33,073 nucleotides of DNA from an archaeon GW2011_AR19 (GTDB taxonomy: Archaea > Nanobdellota > Nanobdellia > Pacearchaeales > GW2011-AR1), in the NCBI GenBank assembly GCA_000806015.1, contig JWKY01000006.1, positions 1 through 33,073 of the forward strand, given 5' to 3'. The notes under the pieces are model-generated. The model was not told the DNA's origin. It did no database searches and saw nothing but the letters and a program-made list of their open reading frames with translations. The number at the start of each line of letters is the position of its first letter. The stretch's first letter is position 1. The position numbers and the translations under genes are program-made. Positions 22,256 to 29,198 of this stretch are shown piece after piece.

Positions 22256-22642
22256 TTATTTTGAATTATATTTGATAACTTCGTTTTCCCCTTTTTTATC
22301 AATTCTTATTTCCATATTTACATTGCCATTTGAATTATAGAAATATAAACTGGTTATTTCTTTTTCTGACTTTTCATTTTTATAAGTTATAAACCATTCG
22401 TCTTTAATTCTTTGTCCTTTATCGTCATATTCATAAAAATGAGTATGTTTGAAATCTCCATTTTTTAAAAATTTCTTCATTAATTGATTTTTTTTATTAT
22501 ATGTTAAAGTTTGCCAATTTCCAAAAGATATTTCATATCCCTCTTTCGTCTTTAGGGTATCCTGTCCGTAACTTTTAAAATTACTAGCGCTTAATACTAA
22601 AACGGGGACTGCAATTTTAATTAAATTTTTCAGAGTTTTCAT
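22256..22642 (-). CDS. Secreted MORN/YwqK-like repeat protein
   Basis: 128 aa. Signal peptide MKTLKNLIKIAVPVLVLSAS ... SYGQ, then beta-hairpin repeats: TLTYNKKNQLMKKFLKNGDF, HFYEYDDKGQRIKDEWF, SLYFYNSNGNVNMEIRID. The Y-x-x-x-G-x-x-x pattern resembles MORN/YwqK-type or RHS-like repeats. Last gene of a four-gene operon; its ATG overlaps the previous TGA. Its closest relative in the window is the first gene of the operon (24124-24447), with the same SYxQDT(L/I)KT start to the mature protein. Confidence 0.7.
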   Translation of the reverse strand: MKTLKNLIKIAVPVLVLSASNFKSYGQDTLKTKEGYEISFGNWQTLTYNKKNQLMKKFLKNGDFKHTHFYEYDDKGQRIKDEWFITYKNEKSEKEITSLYFYNSNGNVNMEIRIDKKGENEVIKYNSK

Positions 22643-23637
22643 TTTCCTGATTTATCTTTTGGTTTTTCTAAATCTTTTTCTCTTAAATAATACAAGCTTC
22701 CAAGTTTTTCACTTAAAGTGTCATGCTCGGCTTTGGTTAAAAAATTATATTCTTCAAGCAAATCAAGTTTTTGCTGATATCTTGAATCAGTTGTGTCTGC
22801 GAAATAAAGGGGATAAAGTCTTGAATAATTTTCTAAAGATGAAGCATTACGTGAAGATTTTGATTCTAATATGAATGAAGATAGCTCAATAATCGAAGAA
22901 CAAAGAGTTAGTTGTGAAGAATATAATTTCAGCTGCAAAGAATCCCTTGCTGACAAAAAAGGTTTTGATAATAGGGAATTTTTTAGGAATGAATAAGAGT
23001 CCATTTCAGATTTGTATTCTGAAACTTCTTTTGTAAGCGCAAGACTATCAGTTGTATAATTTTTATCTAATTCTTCTATATCTTCGGGATTTTTATCATA
23101 ACTTAAACATCCGACAAACTCCGCTGCGTCTTCATTTTTTGATGTTGAAGAATAAGGATTTAATAAACCATTTTTTGGATTATCTGTTCCATCTTTCCAG
23201 GTAATATCCTTTAAGATAAATGGCCAAGAATACCAAACATTTTTTATATTTTTTTTTCCATATTTAAAATCTGCAATTTTTTTCCATCTTTTTGAAAAAT
23301 CTGATTTATGTTTATCTAAAGCATAGTTCCTTACATGAGCAGCTTCGTGAAAATGACTTCCAGATTTATTTTTGAACTCTTCTGAAAAACATATTGTTGT
23401 TTTTTTATTATAGTGTGTATGAGCATATGAATTTTTTCCTAAATCTTTTTCATCAATTACATATACATCTTTCAAATATTCTTTCAATCCCGGATTAAGT
23501 TTGTTAAGCAAACTGTCTTTTTGTTCTTTTGACAATGGCTCATATTTTTTTAGTTTAATTGCATGCTGCAACGGATAACATCCGTTTAACCCCGTTATTA
23601 GAGCCGTTCCGACCAAAATTCTTGAAAGGGTTTTCAT
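22639..23637 (-). CDS. Putative lipoprotein zinc metallopeptidase (HEAAH)
   Basis: 332 aa from the ATG at 23637 (AAAGGA upstream), not the track start at 23706. Signal peptide with lipobox-like LNGC (Cys20). HEAAH at residues 97-101 is an HExxH zinc motif, followed about 70 residues later by NEDAAEFVG, where a Glu could be the third ligand, as in several secreted zinc peptidases (ED-x-AE type). The C-terminal third is helical and rich in Ser/Leu. Likely secreted and membrane-tethered. Third gene of the operon. Substrate unknown. Confidence 0.7.
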   Translation of the reverse strand: MKTLSRILVGTALITGLNGCYPLQHAIKLKKYEPLSKEQKDSLLNKLNPGLKEYLKDVYVIDEKDLGKNSYAHTHYNKKTTICFSEEFKNKSGSHFHEAAHVRNYALDKHKSDFSKRWKKIADFKYGKKNIKNVWYSWPFILKDITWKDGTDNPKNGLLNPYSSTSKNEDAAEFVGCLSYDKNPEDIEELDKNYTTDSLALTKEVSEYKSEMDSYSFLKNSLLSKPFLSARDSLQLKLYSSQLTLCSSIIELSSFILESKSSRNASSLENYSRLYPLYFADTTDSRYQQKLDLLEEYNFLTKAEHDTLSEKLGSLYYLREKDLEKPKDKSGK

Positions 23638-23650
23638 TTTTCTTTTCCTT

Positions 23651-24127
23651 TCATTTTCTTTTTGTTTCAAGTATCTCACCAAGCATTTCTTCTGATCCAT
23701 AATCAACGGGAGCTGTTAATTTAAATGACTCTTTTACATATTTCTTTAATTCTTTTCTCATTGCAGCTTCTGAATCTTTATGGACGTATGCCCCCTCAAA
23801 ATTAAAATTAACCGGAATTACAACTGCTTCTTTATTTTTGTTGTAGGTTAAAAAGAAAGTTTTTGCCGGCGGTAAAAGAAAATCTTCTCCCTTTAGTAAA
23901 GTTGTGTAAGGCACTTTTGCTTTAAAATTTGTTTTTATAGAATCAATGCAAAGATCATATGTTGAAATAGAATCAATTTCTAAAGAAACTTTTCTTAAAT
24001 TAAGGCGAGAACTTAAATATGCAATTGCAACTCCTGCAGGTTTTTGCGCTTTAACCTCGTTAGGCAAAGCTAATCCTAATGTTGTTACCAAAAATGTTCC
24101 AGTTAAAAGTTTTGAGAGAGTTTTCAT
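23651..24127 (-). CDS. Hypothetical secreted protein
   Basis: 158 aa. Signal peptide MKTLSKLLTGTFLVTTLGLA ending near VKAQ; the mature part is beta-rich with no recognised motif (SLEIDSISTYDLCIDSIKTN, LPPAKTFFLTYN, VVIPVNFNFEGAYVHK). Its ATG overlaps the TGA of the gene upstream, and the next gene starts 13 bp after its stop. The opening MKTLSKLL is shared with the other operon members. Confidence 0.7.
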   Translation of the reverse strand: MKTLSKLLTGTFLVTTLGLALPNEVKAQKPAGVAIAYLSSRLNLRKVSLEIDSISTYDLCIDSIKTNFKAKVPYTTLLKGEDFLLPPAKTFFLTYNKNKEAVVIPVNFNFEGAYVHKDSEAAMRKELKKYVKESFKLTAPVDYGSEEMLGEILETKRK

Positions 24128-24447
24128 TTTAATAATTCCCTATTTATAACTTCCTTTATTTTTCCTTCTTTATTATAAATTGTCTCGGTCATTAACTGCC
24201 CTTTTTCATTGTAATTATATAATCGGGTTTTCATGCCTTCACTAAATATTGTTAATTTTGTTAATTTTCCAGCGTCATATTCATAAACCCCTTCCCCTTT
24301 TCCTTTTTTCACAACATCCTGAATAATATGTCCTTCTTTATTTTTTACCGTATATCCGTCTGCAGTTTTGATTGTATCCTGAGAATAAGAATTATAGCTT
24401 AAACCTGCTAAAGCCATCGTTAGTAAAAGTTTATTTAGGGTTTTCAT
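24124..24447 (-). CDS. Secreted MORN/YwqK-like repeat protein
   Basis: 107 aa. Signal peptide MKTLNKLLLTMALAGLSYNS then QDTIKTADGYTV. Short repeats of the YEYDAGKLTKLTIFSEG and YNYNEKGQLMTETIYNKEGK type suggest a MORN/YwqK-like beta-hairpin stack. First gene of the four-gene secreted operon. Likely a paralog of 22256-22642. The style (Q after the signal site, YwqK-like repeats) is more familiar from Bacteroidota than archaea, which hints at transfer; that is inference. Confidence 0.7.
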   Translation of the reverse strand: MKTLNKLLLTMALAGLSYNSYSQDTIKTADGYTVKNKEGHIIQDVVKKGKGEGVYEYDAGKLTKLTIFSEGMKTRLYNYNEKGQLMTETIYNKEGKIKEVINRELLK

Positions 24448-24519
24448 ACTCTAATAATCTATTTAGATATTTAAATATCTTTCTGTAGTGTAGTAACTTT
24501 AAAATTAATACTTTACGAA

Positions 24520-24528
24520 AGATTTATA
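24520..24528 (+). promoter_or_regulatory. TATA box of TPR gene
   Basis: The AAAGATTTATAAT region about 30 bp upstream of the ATG at 24552. An almost identical GAAAGATTTATAATCC precedes the gene at 26555. Confidence 0.4.
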
Positions 24529-24551
24529 ATATTCATATCCTTCAGCTAAGA

Positions 24552-25601
24552 ATGGTACAAAGTAGTTCTAAACTGCAATATTTAAAGAGATTTTTTGCTG
24601 CGGGAAGTTTGATAGTTTCTTTAAATGGCTTAAACAGTTTTACAAATTTAGCAAATGCGCAAGTTAATGAAATGGAATCAGATAGTGCAAACACTCCTAA
24701 AAGGGAGATATTTCATTATGCAAGAAAAATTCTTGATTTAGAAAAAGAAGCGGGGTTTAAGGTACTGCCTTTTCATTATAAGAATTTAGATTCAATAATT
24801 AATAATGCAAAAAAAGAGGTTAACATTGAAGGTGTGGCAGAAGAATTAAAAAAAGAACAGGCGCTCAATAACCTAAAAAATATTTCGGAAATTTTCAGAG
24901 CGCATAATTTTATTTATTTCAGCGATCCGGATGTCTTGCTTCATAAAGCTCTTGAAACAAAAAAAATGAATTCTTACAATTTTCTTGTTTTATATTTTGA
25001 AATCGCTGAAAAAGCAGGGCTTCCAATAACTGCAAAAAAGGCCGACGATCATTATTTTATAGAATATGATTTGGATTCTGAAACCTTTGGCTGGGAATTA
25101 TTTTTAGGAATAGAACAAGATAAAAAATTATACCCAACCCTTGAAAAAAATAAAAACGTAACTCCTCTGGATAAAGAAAAATTTTTAGGAATAGCAGATA
25201 GGACAATTGGAATTCATTTATATAAACAGGAAAAATGCGAGGAAGCAATGAAATACATCACTAAAGCTATGAACGCGGATATTACAGACCCACGAACTAA
25301 TAAATATGAAGGAGATGTTTACAAATGCCTTGGCAAAGACGAAAGAGCGCTTGACAGTTACAATTATGCAATAGAATTTGAAGAAAACTTTTTTGAAGCG
25401 CGCGCTACGCTGGGAGAAATGCTCTATAAAAGAGGAGAGCTGTCAAAAGCGCTGGAGGATTATAATAAATCCATAGAATTGTCTCCCAGCAATCCCGAGC
25501 TGTACAAAACAAAAGGGGACATTTTAATAAAACTTTTGGACAAAAAGAAAGAAGCGCAAAAAGATTATGAAAAAGCTCTGGAGTTGATATTAAAAAAATG
25601 A
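24552..25601 (+). CDS. Secreted TPR protein with transglutaminase-like (SirB1-type) N-terminal region
   Basis: 349 aa. Hydrophobic signal segment (FFAAGSLIVSLNGLNSFTNLANAQ). The middle resembles SirB1/Transglut_core2: KKMNSYNFLVLYFEIAEKAGLPI followed by ADDHYFIEYD; the usual catalytic Cys is absent, the His is kept. The C-terminal 150 residues hold about four TPR repeats (DRTIGIHLYKQEKCEEAMKY, YEGDVYKCLGKDERALDSYN, ARATLGEMLYKRGELSKALE, TKGDILIKLLDKKKEAQKDY). It is probably an extracytoplasmic scaffold rather than a peptidase. Its TGA overlaps the ATG of the next gene. Confidence 0.75.
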   Translation: MVQSSSKLQYLKRFFAAGSLIVSLNGLNSFTNLANAQVNEMESDSANTPKREIFHYARKILDLEKEAGFKVLPFHYKNLDSIINNAKKEVNIEGVAEELKKEQALNNLKNISEIFRAHNFIYFSDPDVLLHKALETKKMNSYNFLVLYFEIAEKAGLPITAKKADDHYFIEYDLDSETFGWELFLGIEQDKKLYPTLEKNKNVTPLDKEKFLGIADRTIGIHLYKQEKCEEAMKYITKAMNADITDPRTNKYEGDVYKCLGKDERALDSYNYAIEFEENFFEARATLGEMLYKRGELSKALEDYNKSIELSPSNPELYKTKGDILIKLLDKKKEAQKDYEKALELILKK

Positions 25602-26023
25602 AATCCAAACAAATGAGCAAAAATGAATTTTATCTCTCAAAACTTTATAAAAAAAGCAAATTTTGCAAATGTAAAAATTTAGTAAGACTGCATTCTTTAG
25701 CAGAAGAAAGAAAAGAACTTGAGACTCTCTGCAATGATTTATTTGATTCTTTATCCGGAATTCATAAAGGAGATGACGAAGTAAGAGACATTTATGAACA
25801 AAAAATATATGAGCGTATAAGTTTTTTTAATGAACATAATTTGGAGTTAAATTTATTAATTAAGAACAAGAAACTAAAATTATATTATCACAATGAAAAA
25901 AATAATTATAATAAACAACCAACAACCTATAAAAGAGTTGAAAAATTATTAAATAAAAAGAAAATTGTCTGCGTGCATTGCTCTAATTGCAATCAATTAA
26001 TTGCGCCAATCTTCAAAAAATAA
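25598..26023 (+). CDS. Cys-rich helical protein, tandem paralog A
   Basis: 141 aa, basic, no signal peptide. Starts KFCKCKNLVRLHSLAEERKELE, helical middle, then KKLKLYYHNEKNNYNK and a terminal VHCSNCNQ. Cys pairs at both ends plus His suggest a zinc site joining the termini. Same layout as the next gene. Translationally coupled to the TPR gene by ATGA. Family not recognised. Confidence 0.7.
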   Translation: MKSKQMSKNEFYLSKLYKKSKFCKCKNLVRLHSLAEERKELETLCNDLFDSLSGIHKGDDEVRDIYEQKIYERISFFNEHNLELNLLIKNKKLKLYYHNEKNNYNKQPTTYKRVEKLLNKKKIVCVHCSNCNQLIAPIFKK

Positions 26024-26073
26024 AAATGAAAAATAAATTTTTCATAACAATACAAAACAGGAGGTTTTGCATA

Positions 26074-26448
26074 ATGGAAATAAAGGAATATATTTACTCT
26101 CTAAAAAAATCAAATGGCAAGTGTGAATGCAGGGATTTGTCAAGATTATTTTTTCTGAACAAAGAAAGAAAAACTCTTAAAAATGAATGCGAATATTTAA
26201 TGGATGAGTTAAACGAAAACCCAAATTATGGAGTAAAGGAAATGTATGATGAAAGAGCAAGTTCTTTTATGGAATACAAGAATTTATATTACGCTGAATT
26301 AGACAAACTTGCCAAAGAAAAAAAATTAAAATTTTGTTATCATAGTGAAAAAGAAAATTATAAAAAATATTTTATAAGCTCTAATGAAGCAAGAGAATTG
26401 CTTGGATATAAAGAGATAATTACCTCTCATTGCTCCAATTGTGAATAG
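26074..26448 (+). CDS. Cys-rich helical protein, tandem paralog B
   Basis: 124 aa from the ATG at 26074, which follows ACAGGAGGTTTTGCATA; the longer track start at 25987 runs through the preceding gene. Shares the full pattern of paralog A: GKCECRDLSRLFFLNKERKTL, then KKLKFCYHSEKENYKK and a terminal SHCSNCE. Probable zinc-binding protein from a tandem duplication. Its leader matches the triple repeat upstream of the MNT-HEPN gene at 31702. Confidence 0.7.
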   Translation: MEIKEYIYSLKKSNGKCECRDLSRLFFLNKERKTLKNECEYLMDELNENPNYGVKEMYDERASSFMEYKNLYYAELDKLAKEKKLKFCYHSEKENYKKYFISSNEARELLGYKEIITSHCSNCE

Positions 26449-26554
26449 CAGATAAATTTATTAAAAAAATAAATTAATTTCACTCCCAGCTTGTAATCAT
26501 TTTGAAATTAAAACATTAGAAAGATTTATAATCCTGAGATATTTCTTGTGAAAG

Positions 26555-26893
26555 ATGGCTGGAAAAACAAAAATTCATTTAGTTGAATCTGATAAAAATT
26601 CATCTTTTGAATCTGATATTTATTTTACGAAAAAAATAAAAGAGATTAATTCTAAACGGCCCTTAGATGCGGTTTTTGCTGATTCTTTTGAAAACTTTCC
26701 TATTATTATAAGATATTGTTCAAGGCATGAAATTGAAACAAAAAAAGCGGTTTCTTCTGACCCAAAAGAAAAATATAATCAAGTTTTAAATTATCTGGCA
26801 GAAAATCTCGGCAAAAGAAATTTAGCATATCTCCTACTCAAAAGCGAGGAAGCGGATAAATTATATAAATTATTTATAAAGTCAGATATCTAA
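26555..26893 (+). CDS. Hypothetical protein
   Basis: 112 aa, soluble, mixed alpha/beta (MAGKTKIHLVESDKNSSFES; LDAVFADSFENFPIIIRYC). No motif recognised. A TATA-like GATTTATAAT lies about 28 bp upstream. Overlaps the convergent membrane protein gene by 4 bp at its 3' end. Confidence 0.6.
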   Translation: MAGKTKIHLVESDKNSSFESDIYFTKKIKEINSKRPLDAVFADSFENFPIIIRYCSRHEIETKKAVSSDPKEKYNQVLNYLAENLGKRNLAYLLLKSEEADKLYKLFIKSDI

Positions 26894-27624
26894 CCGGTCT
26901 TTTTCAGCAGACTAACTATTTGTCTTGCAACATTTTTTCCTGCATTTACGTCGCTCGGAGTTGATGAAGCAAGTATTCTTATATTTGGATTCTTCTTTGA
27001 ATAAATTTCTCCATGTCCTGATTTGGGAATATAAGCAAAGCCATATTCTTTTAAAACTCTTGATTGTTTTATATTCGGAGTTCCTGCCCAGCCTGAGTCA
27101 AATGCTCTTCTAATCTCAGAAATTTCTTCTTTTGTAATTAATTCTTTTTTTTCTCTTGGAATTTTTCCGGAATATAAAACTTTTAAAAATTCTTCAGCAA
27201 TATTTCTTTCCAAGAGTTTTCCTTTAGATTCTTTTTCTAAAAGCTGCGAACCATACTCTTCCCTAACTAATTGCATTAATTCAGGGTCATTTTCAATTTC
27301 TTTTACCCCTCTTTTAAATTCATTTAAGCTGACATTTCCAACTCTGCTAAAATATAATGAAGGGTCTGTCATATGATAAAATTCTTCTTTTCTCTTTGGA
27401 GTTTTTCCTTTAAAAGCATCATACACAGATATTTTTGATTCAAGCTCGCTAACTACGAACAATGCAAGCCCGCTGACAAGAAACATTATTCCTATAAATG
27501 AATCCAGAACATCAACTTTTTTGCTGATAACATTTCCCGTAATAATTGCAAAAGAAGAATTTAAAATAAAAAAAAAGCCAGCTAAAATAATAAGAATACT
27601 AATTTTTTTCAGCCCCTTTTTCAT
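26890..27624 (-). CDS. Two-helix membrane protein with HicA-like C-terminal domain
   Basis: 244 aa. Two hydrophobic helices at the N-terminus (about residues 8-32 and 42-62), then a charged helical cytoplasmic region with ELMQLVREEYGSQLL. The last 55 residues (VLKEYGFAYIPKSGHGEIYSK, then RILASSTPSDVNAGKNVARQ) resemble HicA mRNA interferases: a GF strand, G-H at the catalytic position, Y strand, final helix. If right, this is a membrane-tethered HicA-like or dsRBD-fold RNA-binding domain. No HicB partner is adjacent. Divergent from 27658 with only 33 bp between starts. Confidence 0.6.
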   Translation of the reverse strand: MKKGLKKISILIILAGFFFILNSSFAIITGNVISKKVDVLDSFIGIMFLVSGLALFVVSELESKISVYDAFKGKTPKRKEEFYHMTDPSLYFSRVGNVSLNEFKRGVKEIENDPELMQLVREEYGSQLLEKESKGKLLERNIAEEFLKVLYSGKIPREKKELITKEEISEIRRAFDSGWAGTPNIKQSRVLKEYGFAYIPKSGHGEIYSKKNPNIRILASSTPSDVNAGKNVARQIVSLLKKTG

Positions 27625-27657
27625 AAATTTTATATATAAGCATTCCTTATATATTTT

Positions 27658-28233
27658 ATGCCTTTAAATGAGAAAATAGGAAATTTTCACTCGCTCAATA
27701 AAAATATTGAACGAAACAAAAAAGTAAAATTGTCTGCTAAAGAATTGAAAAAATTAGCAAAAGCTATAAAAGATTTGAAGTTAAAAACTGAAGATAGTAA
27801 AAAAACAAAAAACCCTAAAAAAATAATTGAGGAAAATAAGTTTATAGATTCTTTAATTGAATTGGAAGATTTTTCACCCGTTTTAAAAAAATTAAAAGCT
27901 TTTCAAGAATCGTCGGATTTAGAAAAAATTGCATCATCTGCGCCTTTGCAAGAAAATCCTGAAGATAAACAAGAAAATTTTTATTCTTTAAAACAAGAAA
28001 AAAAAGATGAAAAATATCACCAAATTCAGGAGGATTATCTGCCCAAATCAAATCAAAGATTGCAGAATGAATCTAAAAATTTAATACATTTTGGTGAATC
28101 AAGGCTAAAAGAAGAATTACAAAACGAATCTAAAAATTTAATGCATGCTGGTGAATCAAGACCAAAAGATGGATTTTCTGAGCGAGGGTCCAAATATATT
28201 GCAAAATCTAAGAGAGCGTATACGCCTCGTTAA
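27658..28233 (+). CDS. Lys/Glu-rich disordered protein with internal repeat
   Basis: 191 aa, highly charged, mostly helical or disordered, no signal peptide. Near the C-terminus a unit of about 17-18 residues occurs twice (LQNESKNLIHFGESRLK and LQNESKNLMHAGESRPK), and the end is strongly basic (KYIAKSKRAYTPR). No ribosome-binding site; TATATAAG and TTATATAT in the 33-bp divergent spacer may serve both genes as leaderless promoters. Function unknown. Confidence 0.55.
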   Translation: MPLNEKIGNFHSLNKNIERNKKVKLSAKELKKLAKAIKDLKLKTEDSKKTKNPKKIIEENKFIDSLIELEDFSPVLKKLKAFQESSDLEKIASSAPLQENPEDKQENFYSLKQEKKDEKYHQIQEDYLPKSNQRLQNESKNLIHFGESRLKEELQNESKNLMHAGESRPKDGFSERGSKYIAKSKRAYTPR

Positions 28234-28241
28234 TTTTATTT

Positions 28242-28484
28242 TTATTGTTCATCTTTATGATAAAAATCTAATAATGTTAAAACTTTTTCATTTAAATTAT
28301 AAGAATAAGATAATCTAAATGGGCTGATATAAACTTCTCTTGTTCCCTTTCTATTATTTTGCATTGGTTTTCCAATCTCAGGATTTTGAATTATCTTTGA
28401 GATTATCTTCTCAACTCTTTCCAAATAACTTTTATCTAATTTAGATTTTATTCTTTTAAAAGAATCAGTTTCTTTTATTCTCAT
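28242..28484 (-). CDS. RelE/ParE family toxin
   Basis: 80 aa, typical size. KSYLERVEKIISKIIQNPEIGKP is the helical hairpin, followed by the sheet with GTREVYISPFRLSYSYN and VLTLLDFYHKDEQ, the RelE-type ending with a basic/aromatic catalytic face. RelE toxins cut mRNA on the ribosome. Its ATG overlaps the antitoxin TGA (ATGA). Confidence 0.88.
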   Translation of the reverse strand: MRIKETDSFKRIKSKLDKSYLERVEKIISKIIQNPEIGKPMQNNRKGTREVYISPFRLSYSYNLNEKVLTLLDFYHKDEQ

Positions 28485-28687
28485 TTTTTAAGAGTCTTTA
28501 AGAATTCATCTGGAGAAGAATATTCTGTATATTTGCCTTCATCAATTTCTTTCCAAGCTTCTTCTGTTCTTTTTGCAAACTCTAAATCTTCAAGATACTG
28601 CTCTATTTTTTTAAATTTTTTAATATTTGCATTTATTTCAAGAAGTTTTTGATAAATTTCTTCAAGAGAAATTTGTTTTGTTTCCAT
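28481..28687 (-). CDS. RelB-type antitoxin
   Basis: 68 aa. N-terminal helical part (SLEEIYQKLLEINANIKKF) and an acidic C-terminus (EFAKRTEEAWKEIDEGKYTE...SPDEFLKTLKK) typical of archaeal RelB-like antitoxins that wrap RelE. Antitoxin-first order, 4-nt overlap with the toxin. Confidence 0.8.
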   Translation of the reverse strand: METKQISLEEIYQKLLEINANIKKFKKIEQYLEDLEFAKRTEEAWKEIDEGKYTEYSSPDEFLKTLKK

Positions 28688-28794
28688 GTTTTATTTAATG
28701 AATTCAGCTTTAAAAAATTTATTGTCTTTTAGTTAAATCCGTATTAATTCCAAAGTAACGAAATGTTTATAAAGAGAGAGGGAGTAGAAGGGGG

Positions 28795-29070
28795 ATGAAA
28801 AATTTAAGAAACAAATTCACAAAAAATGTAATTTTACCTTTAGCAATTGGTGGAATGGTTTTTAGTGGGTGTGAAAGAAGTTCTATAGACATACGCCTAA
28901 TCAATGATATAAATAACGACGGGTACATGGATTTATTTATCCAACAGCCTGATGGGTTTGGGGTAAGCAGAACCTTATATCTTTCAAATGAAATAAATGG
29001 GGAAGTTAAATATTCTGCAATGGATATTCAAGAAAATTCAGATTTGTATAAAAAATATTTTAAAGAATAA
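28795..29070 (+). CDS. Small putative lipoprotein with Ca-binding-like loop
   Basis: 91 aa. Signal peptide ending in a lipobox-like FSGC, then LINDINNDGYMDLFIQQPDG, whose D-x-N-x-D-G-x-x-D spacing is that of FG-GAP/dockerin calcium loops. A TATA box (TGTTTATAAAG) about 25 bp upstream plus GAAGGGGG as a ribosome-binding site. Single short beta repeat only; function unknown. Confidence 0.65.
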   Translation: MKNLRNKFTKNVILPLAIGGMVFSGCERSSIDIRLINDINNDGYMDLFIQQPDGFGVSRTLYLSNEINGEVKYSAMDIQENSDLYKKYFKE

Positions 29071-29198
29071 TCGGCGCAGGATTAATCGGACTTTCTAAAA
29101 TTTTCTTTTAGGGTAATCTTCTTAATTTCTGCGAAGCAGGTTTTTTCAACAGAACTCCCTCTCGTTAAGTATATAAATAATTTAATTGTTTATTCAAT
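29071..29198. repeat. Intergenic partial repeat and promoter
   Basis: The reverse complement of 29110-29160 reads TCTGTTGAAAAAACCTGCTTC then CGCAGAAATTAAGAAGATTA, combining the terminal motif seen at 19811 with the repeat at 1358. AGTATATAAATAAT near 29170 is the likely TATA box of the gene at 29199. Confidence 0.4.

Noticed and set aside
22256-24447. Bacterial contamination or a mis-joined contig, because of Bacteroidota-like secreted proteins
   Set aside because: Base composition and AT-rich spacers match the flanks, and archaeal-style TATA promoters follow at 24520; transfer is a simpler reading, though read coverage could test it.
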